A stretch of DNA of 64,000 nt. Source: Diplolepis rosae. Its lineage: Eukaryota; Arthropoda; Insecta; Hymenoptera; Diplolepididae. Shown here piece after piece: positions 57,933 to 64,000 of the stretch. The notes below the pieces were generated by a model, which worked only from the letters and a program-made list of their open reading frames with translations, was not told where the DNA came from and ran no database searches. Positions within the stretch are counted from its first letter, which is position 1, and each line of letters begins with the position of its first letter. The stretch is from the NCBI GenBank assembly GCA_030998225.1, contig JAPYXD010000701.1, forward strand, positions 11,888,501 through 11,952,500, read 5' to 3'. The position numbers were made by a program, and so were the translations under genes.

Positions 57933-60900
57933 CTGCAATCAATAAAATGTGTTTAATCATATCGCTTGACTAAATCTAAAGTTCGTCCCCTTGAAAAAAT
58001 GAAGTTAATTTCATTCAAAATTTTTTACAACATAAATTAACTCATCAAGCGTTCAATCTATGAAATTGCAACCGCGTAGATGAATTTTCACTGCAGTAGA
58101 AAATGAGGTAATTTACACTTTGGTCAAATCTATCACAAAAAAGATAGAAAAATTTTGGCGTTCACATGATATCTATGAAATAAGATGATACAGTCAAGTC
58201 TCGTATATTTCAAGTTTCAGACTTCCCTCCATGCCCCACAATTTCACTGTCACGTGGTGCTCTGCGGAGCGCTCGGAAGAAGTGAGAAGAGTGGGGGCGA
58301 GGTGCATTCAGTTGGTATGGCAACTGAGGCAGTGGTGGGAACCCCTCACGACTTGAAATAAACAAGACTGCGTTTCGGGATACTTGAAATAAACGAAACT
58401 TGACTGTATTTAGCTTGATCATGAGCAGAAGCATTGAAAAAAGAACAGAAGAAAGCGTGACAACATTTCCGTTGGTTGAATGCAGCCATATCTGACTGCC
58501 ACGAATTTTTTGGATCCTTACAAATTTGACTTGGAACTAATCCGCGGGGCGGCGCCAATTCTGTTTCACCTGTTGGTACTAAATATGAGTTACTGATAAA
58601 GCAGATCCCTATGCTCACAAGCCAGCGTAAAAATCAGTGTATGTCATTCCGACGAACTGTAAACAATTTTTTTCCATAGTGTTAAACATGTTGAAATTCG
58701 TGTAAAAAAATAAGTATTTGCGGGGAATTGTACTGCATTACCTTACTGAAAAAAAATTTGCAGATAAAGCACACAGAATTACGGCGACCATGCTCTGTTG
58801 AAAATAACATGCAAAGATTAGTTTAGACGCTTCAAAAATAATAATAAAAATATAATAAAAATAAAACTGAAGAGGGCCCCCATGTGTGGCCGAAACGTTT
58901 GCCTTTTTAACCCCCTTTTTTATCTATTTTTCTATCTATTTCATCTTCTTAAACATGATTCTGGTTTTATATATCTAGAACATGTTTTTTCAATAAATTA
59001 TTCCTGATGGTAATGATCTGACCCAATGCCAATACAAAATACAAAAACGATTTAATTTTGGGTCAAGATAATAATTAAGACATGAACACAAACATGTCAC
59101 GAAATTATAATAATTTTGCTGTTGAAGATAAAGAACGCTCTTGTGCACCGAAAAGGTTTGAAGATGAAGAATGAGAGGCATTACTTAATGAAGACTCATG
59201 TCAGGTGCTAGCTGAACTTGCATAATCATTAGGAATTGATTATACAGCAGTCTCGAAACGTTTGAAAGCATTAGGGATGATTAAAAAGCAAGAAAATTTG
59301 GTGCCCTACGAATTGAAGCTAAGAGACGTGATCAGGGTCGGTCAACCTCTAATGGATAAGGTGTCCGCGTAGCTTAGTTCATGTGCACAGTTTTACGCGG
59401 CGCTAGTTGCCACAAGCGGGCGGTATGAGTTCTTCCATTGATGTTTACAAGTATTTAACAATTCACTACGTGATTGCGCGTTATCATGAACAAAAAATAC
59501 GAAATTGAGTGTGCTGTTCGTGGGTGAACCACTAAAAGGGGTTAGAAGGAAAGTGTGGCTATCCATCGGTTTTCGGAGAGAGGAGATGCTGACAAATGAG
59601 CTTGCGCGAATTTCTACTTGTCGAGGTTAGAATACCTTCAAGTAGTAGAAAGAATGTTTTTTATTTGTTATCGACAATTCGATAAACAATATTTCGGTCA
59701 GAACAGAAATTGTTCTTTTCTTTTAAATTGCGGTGCGGTTCTGACGTTAAATTTACGGTCGGTTAGTGATGTGTCATGTCAAAGTGATGTGAACATCAAT
59801 TTACCAGCAGAAGAAAGTGTTTAAGGATGTGCGATACTTTAAAAAAGTAGCAAGCTCATGTGAACAATTTGTTCCAGTTTCTACATTTTCTTGAACGGAA
59901 TATATTCAAAAAAAATTTTAATTTGGGAAAAGATAGAGAAGATAAAAACGGACGTAGATTTTGGTTTAAAAATTGAAAAAAAATTTTCAATATATATTGC
60001 TAAAATTGGAATTTTTTTCAATTTTGAAATCAAAAGTAGTCTATGTACGTCCGTTTTTAACTTCTCTACCATTTCCCAAATTTTAGAAACAAAATTTTAT
60101 GTACTTTAGATACAAACATGTAGAAACTTAAAATCAATAAAATTTGCTAATTTCTTGAGTATCACATTCTTTCAAGGTTCGCAGTTCGTTGCATAGGGAA
60201 ATTTTCTGTATATCTTTTGAAAATAAAAATACAAATTACAGATATTTATGAATTTTACTTATTACGACAATACCAAGATTTAATGCGAAATAGTTCCAGT
60301 CTTAAGGAGGTCGCCTCATGAAAATCTGAAAAAAATCGCATTTTTTTTTTTTTTTTTAATTGATAGAAAAACAACAACAAAACGAGTTTTTCGAGGAAGC
60401 GGAGGGCTTGTTGTATCGACCGGGAGTAGAAGAATAGGAATTGACCTCTGTAAGTTTTGTTGTGATCTAATTGTATCTTACAAAAACTTTAAAGCGCAAT
60501 TTCTTAAAACCACATTTTTCAAACTGGCGTGCAGGATTACACAAAAAGTTTTCAACCGATTGACCTCAACTACATTTTATTTTGTTGATAATAAACAATT
60601 ATTATATATGAACCACAGATATTCATAATTTTATCAATTTTCACACTGATTATATAACACTATAACAAATTTCATTGTGGAAAATGGTGAATTTTGATTT
60701 TAACAGAACGAAATAATGAATTTTCTATTTTCTTTGACTCTTTAGTGGTTCATATAGAATAAACAAGGGTACTGAATAAAAAAAAAAAGTTTCATTTATT
60801 TCAGACAAAAGTTACGGACGCTATCCTGCACGCCGTTTAGCTACTCCAGTCGCGAGGCATCCCAGTCCGCCATGAATAACACCGCCATTTTGAAAATATT

Positions 60901-63884
60901 TGACTTCGTTTTTTTTCAATTTTGTTCAGAAGTAGCTTAAAATATAAGTAAAAAATCATGGATGTATATCGTTTCATTCTTAGCAAACTAAAATCATTAA
61001 AGAGAACCTTTTTTCCGGGCGTTTCATAAGGCGACCCCCTCAAGAAGATGCGAAAAAAGGTGTCGACTGTTAGATAGCCTCAAAATACGTATCGCCTTTT
61101 CGGCGTAGAATTCATATATTGCCAAAAAAATGGGAAAAAGTAGTGGCTAGCGATGAACAATACTCTCAGCGATGTTTTTTTACTAATTTTTAAAAATAAA
61201 GCATTAATTTTCACGAAAAAAACAGCGAAAATTTATACAACGTTCCAATAAATTATTTTATAATTTCTCTTATACAATAATGTGGAATCTGTAACGGTCC
61301 ACATGACTTAATGTTAAACGGCTCATAGTCGGATAGAGCTGATTGAATGCCTGACAATTTGAGGTTAGGTCCAAGGGGACGTGTTGCATAGCTCGCATAA
61401 AACCGAACGAACCAAAGGAAAAACCTAATCTCAAACTTTCACGCAACCAAACTTGTAAAAAGTTGGCACGCTTGCTTCTCCTTTTATGCCAGAACTTTTG
61501 CGCATGTGGATCTTTTTTGTATCTATATTTTTTGACAAGCTTAGCCACGATGTAAATTACCTGAATCATTAAATCAATAGTACCCATGCATGTAAAATTG
61601 ATTAATTTTAATTTATCAACACATATATAATCTTGAACTTTATTTGATTGAATTAATCTCAAAATCTGAATCAGTCAAAAAGTAACTGAATAGAGATCAA
61701 TAAATAACTCTTTTTTATATAGTCAGGCGTTTTTGCTGATTTTTAGTCGAAGTTTCCTGATTCCAAGAAGAATAATTGTTTACTGATCCCAATTCAGCTT
61801 TTTTTAGACTGATTAACATTCAGAAAATGATTACTTACGCGATCCAGATCATTTAGTCGGTTATTAAGAAAGGTACAAATAAAAGGTTGTTGAACCGTTT
61901 TTCCACACTCTTCGTTAAATCTTAACCTAAGTTCAATTTGTCTTGATACGATTGACATTGCAGAAGCTGGTCTAGAATTCGTTCCCCACCCTATTAATTC
62001 AGCCAGTGTGCCAATAGTCGGATATTCCTCTGCAATATCAATCCAGTCTACATAGTCTGTTCTATGAACTGGTGACAAAATCTAAAAACAATTTTTTCAC
62101 TTTTAATTATAAACAGAATGATTTTCAATCAAGATATAAAAAATTAAGTGAAATGGTGCCTGAACTTTAAAAACCAGGTCGAAGAAAAAGGAAGTGAATT
62201 GCATTAAAAAAATATTTTTCATCAGACTTGAATTTTATATACACTACCAGTCAAAATTGTGGGACCACCTGTTTTTCGATGATTGCTCAAATTATTTTAA
62301 TTTCAATTCTGTGAGTGATGAAATTTGTACTTTTAATAATGTGAAAGCCATCAAATTTACCTTCAAAATTAGTCTGGAATGAAGTCATTTCGTTAAATTT
62401 TGAAAAAGTTATTGCAAAAAAAGTCCAAATTTCAATGTTTTCTCAAATTTTAAATAACATTTGAAACAATCAACATTTTTGAAAATTCTTAGGCTCATTT
62501 TAAAGCTAAGATTCTGCAGAATAACAGTAAATTGTCATTATAAATCTGTAATTTTTTTCTTGCATAATACAAAGAGTTGAAATTGTAACAAAAAAGTAGG
62601 GAAATTTCGAAAACATTTCATCTGTAGGTAAATCATAATAAAGATCATATGAATATATATTTTAAGGGGATTCAATACGAAATTTATGATTATTTGTCTT
62701 ATATATTTTATAAAAATATTTTTCTCAGCAAAAGCAATATTGGAATTTTTCCAACTTTTATATTTGACCTTTAATCTCGAGCAGTATGTAAAAAAAAAAT
62801 TACACAATAATTCTAAGAATTTGGTTCGATTTTGTAGAAATTTAGCTTTAAAATTAGTCCAAGAACATTAAAAAATGTTGATTATTTCGAAACTTTTTTA
62901 AAATTTAAGAAAGCATTGGAATCTTGATTATTTCTGCAATGACTTTTTCAAAATTTAACAAAACGAATTCATGCTGGGCTCATTTTATAAAGAATTTTGA
63001 TAGCTTTCAATTTGATCAAAAGAAGAAATTTTTTCACTTACATAATTCAAATTAGGATAATTTGAGTAATTATGGAAAAACAGGTGGTCCCACAATTCTG
63101 ACCGGTACTCTATTTCATCATTAAATAACTAAAATTAAAGTAAATTACGTTATGATGAAAATCTAGTCATTATGTAAGAATTTTTCAATAAAATAGTGTG
63201 TTCAAATTGAGTGATCCATAAAATAATTGTATTTCCCACTGTAAACGCCCAAAAAAAATATCAAGATATTGACAAATATTGATATTACATAGTATTTGTA
63301 CTGAAATTAGAATATAATTTTCTTTAAAATCAGATGAAAAATATTATTCTGAAATATTCCTACTGTATGAGGCTTTTCCCTGTGCAACTTATATACAATA
63401 GATATTTTTATCGAATGCGACGAATTCACTATCCATAGTATGGAACTTGTATAAAGAATTTTCACCCAATTCCGAAGCACATGCTAGTGAGGTTTGTAGT
63501 GGGGAGTTTTTTAATAGTTCGAGTTCACAATGCCAATGTTTTAATGATATACCGTTATAATTCCAATATCAAGAGAATCGCTTTTGGTGTGAGTAGGATG
63601 ACGTTCACAAACTTCCACTTGATAAATAAAATGATTGCTTCCCACTCCATACAAATTGCGGGTCCCAGTAAAAAGGGAATAATCGGTAAATAAAGGAATA
63701 AGTGGATGTTTTAGAAAATCGTCGAGACACACAGCTGCTGTTGAAGCATGTCTATTTGATATCAAAAATGCAGTACAAATATGCCTTCCTTTATGTTTTA
63801 AAGACGCTAAAAATTTCCTACATCCTTGTTGAGTTTCTTGTCCACCAAAGACTTTTTCCTCCAGTGGTAACGAATAATTAAACT
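57711..63884 (-). CDS. Gene C: divergent serine-protease homolog (partial, exon 1 outside window)
   Basis: Exons seen: exon 2 at 63553-63884, exon 3 at 61839-62081, exon 4 at 57711-57932. Exon 2 begins in phase 1 after a CTACAG acceptor, so a signal-peptide exon is expected beyond position 63884, probably past the window edge. Seen: KVFGGQ (IVGG site), CTAFLI...STAAVC with Val where the catalytic His should be, SLDIGIIT keeping the Asp, ELIGWGTNS, a Cys pair ECGKT..FICT, and RDFGSPLI with Phe in place of Ser. So it is also a non-peptidase. Splice phases match genes A and B, but the sequence is much more diverged and exon 2 is longer (110 codons). Intron 2 (1.5 kb) and intron 3 (3.9 kb) are mostly transposons. 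Joining exons 3 and 4 across 3.9 kb is inferred from phase and order. Confidence 0.75.
58191..58406. mobile_element. 216-bp Tigger/pogo-like MITE in gene C intron 3
   Basis: CAGTCAAGTCTCGTATATTT and its mirror AAATAAACGAAACTTGACTG, TA at 58189-58190 and 58407-58408. CAGT ends with TA duplication fit pogo/Tigger elements. Overlapping short frames are spurious. Confidence 0.72.
59480..59610 (+). pseudogene. Possible THAP-domain relic
   Basis: MNKKYEIECAVRG, a stop, TTKRG, a stop, KESVAIHRFSERGDADK. The spacing resembles a THAP zinc finger start (C-x-V-x-x-C then ..HRFP), as in P-element-type transposases, with the second Cys turned into a stop. Short and tentative. Confidence 0.3.
60301..61044. 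mobile_element. ~744-bp TIR element
   Basis: CTTAAGGAGGTCGCCTCATG at the left mirrors CATAAGGCGACCCCCTCAAG at the right. It sits between the two mariner pieces. The frame at 60837-61043 is not a recognised protein. Confidence 0.6.
61839..62081 (-). CDS. Gene C exon 3 (GWG exon)
   Basis: The acceptor TTTTTAG|ATTTTG and donor CGC|GTAAGT enclose 81 open codons with LAELIGWGTNSRP and the cysteines of FNEECGKTVQQPFIC. Phase 0 at both ends, as in genes A and B. Confidence 0.83.
62247..63105. mobile_element. 859-bp TA-flanked TIR element in gene C intron 2
   Basis: CCAGTCAAAATTGTGGGACC and its mirror GGTCCCACAATTCTGACCGG, TA at 62245-62246 and 63106-63107; the TIR extends through CACCTGTTTTTC. A Tc1/mariner-type non-autonomous element that makes up most of the intron. 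Confidence 0.78.
63553..63884 (-). CDS. Gene C exon 2 (IVGG to Asp region)
   Basis: Acceptor TTTCTACAG|AG and donor ACG|GTATAT. Carries KVFGGQETQQG, CTAFLIS, STAAVC (His to Val) and DSLDIGIIT (Asp kept). The spacing is trypsin-like. Confidence 0.83.
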
Positions 63885-64000
63885 CTGTAGAAAAAAAACA
63901 TATTTTCATGTTTATTCATGTTGAACTAATACGGAGAATTATTTTGCAAATTTCTTAATCAAAAGTAGCTTTATTAAATTAGCCGACAAAATTTACAATA

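Larger units (their letters stand above)
59116..61190 (+). mobile_element. Mariner relic split by other elements, in gene C intron 3
   Basis: N-terminal piece 59116-59332: RSCAPKRFEDEE (then a stop), ALLNEDSCQVLAELA, VSKRLKALGMIKKQEN and LVPYELKLRDV. C-terminal piece from about 61045: EDAKKGVD, IASK, LPKKWEKVVASDEQYSQ. Between them are a THAP-like relic region and a TIR element. The catalytic core is absent. Confidence 0.62.

Noticed and set aside
58407..58618. Open minus-strand stretch with cysteines (LAPPRGLVPSQICKDP...) upstream of gene C exon 4
   Set aside because: No matching splice phase to gene C and no recognised family; part of the same frame runs into a MITE. Not called as an exon.
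61270..61662. 130-codon minus-strand frame downstream of gene C exon 3
   Set aside because: No recognisable domain, no paralog in the array, and it lies inside an intron with transposon remnants. Could be a captured fragment, but nothing supports a gene.

Overview
This window looks like an AT-rich insect genome. It is dominated by many classes of dead DNA transposon and has spliced genes with long, transposon-filled introns. Several mariner lineages, TTAA-flanked piggyBac-like elements and a trypsin-fold multigene family fit a hymenopteran or another holometabolous insect. The species cannot be settled from sequence alone. No retrotransposon ORF, CRISPR array, rRNA or tRNA was recognised.

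The host genes seen are a minus-strand array of secreted serine-protease homologs. Gene A (2038-14956) and gene B (20249-26393) are complete four-exon genes with the same plan: a signal-peptide exon (phase 1), an IVGG/His/Asp exon, a GWG exon and a 'Ser' exon (phase 0 junctions). Gene C (57711-63884) has the same plan but its first exon lies beyond the right edge. A fourth copy survives only as a relic (18960-19225). All three genes have lost catalytic residues: the Ser is Thr (A, B) or Phe (C), the His is Glu, Lys or Val, and the Asp is kept in B and C but lost in A. They keep the fold markers GWG and the Cys42/Cys58-like pair. A and B share a compact promoter (GATA-type site plus TATA box), so the family looks coordinately regulated and expressed, but not as proteases.

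Most of the rest is transposon. Intron 1 of gene A (about 10 kb) holds a long-TIR element, foldback elements, mariner relics, a palindromic pair of deleted mariners, and a TA-flanked element with a 3-fold internal repeat. 15-19 kb holds small MITEs and a ~124-bp minisatellite. Intron 1 of gene B holds two elements joined at a TATA. 26.4-57.7 kb has no host gene that I recognise. It contains a recurrent CTGG/CCAG-rich element, GC-rich hairpin repeats, and a Russian-doll insertion at 44.4-49.5 kb: one mariner interrupted by a TTAA element, a second mariner and a TA foldback element. 52.1-55.5 kb is a 3.4-kb long-TIR element with further insertions. Introns 2 and 3 of gene C contain a TA-flanked TIR element, a Tigger-like MITE and a mariner split by other elements.

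Exon calls rest on splice signals, matched phases and alignment between the paralogs. Transposon family names rest on recognised protein motifs and on TIR/TSD structure read by eye.
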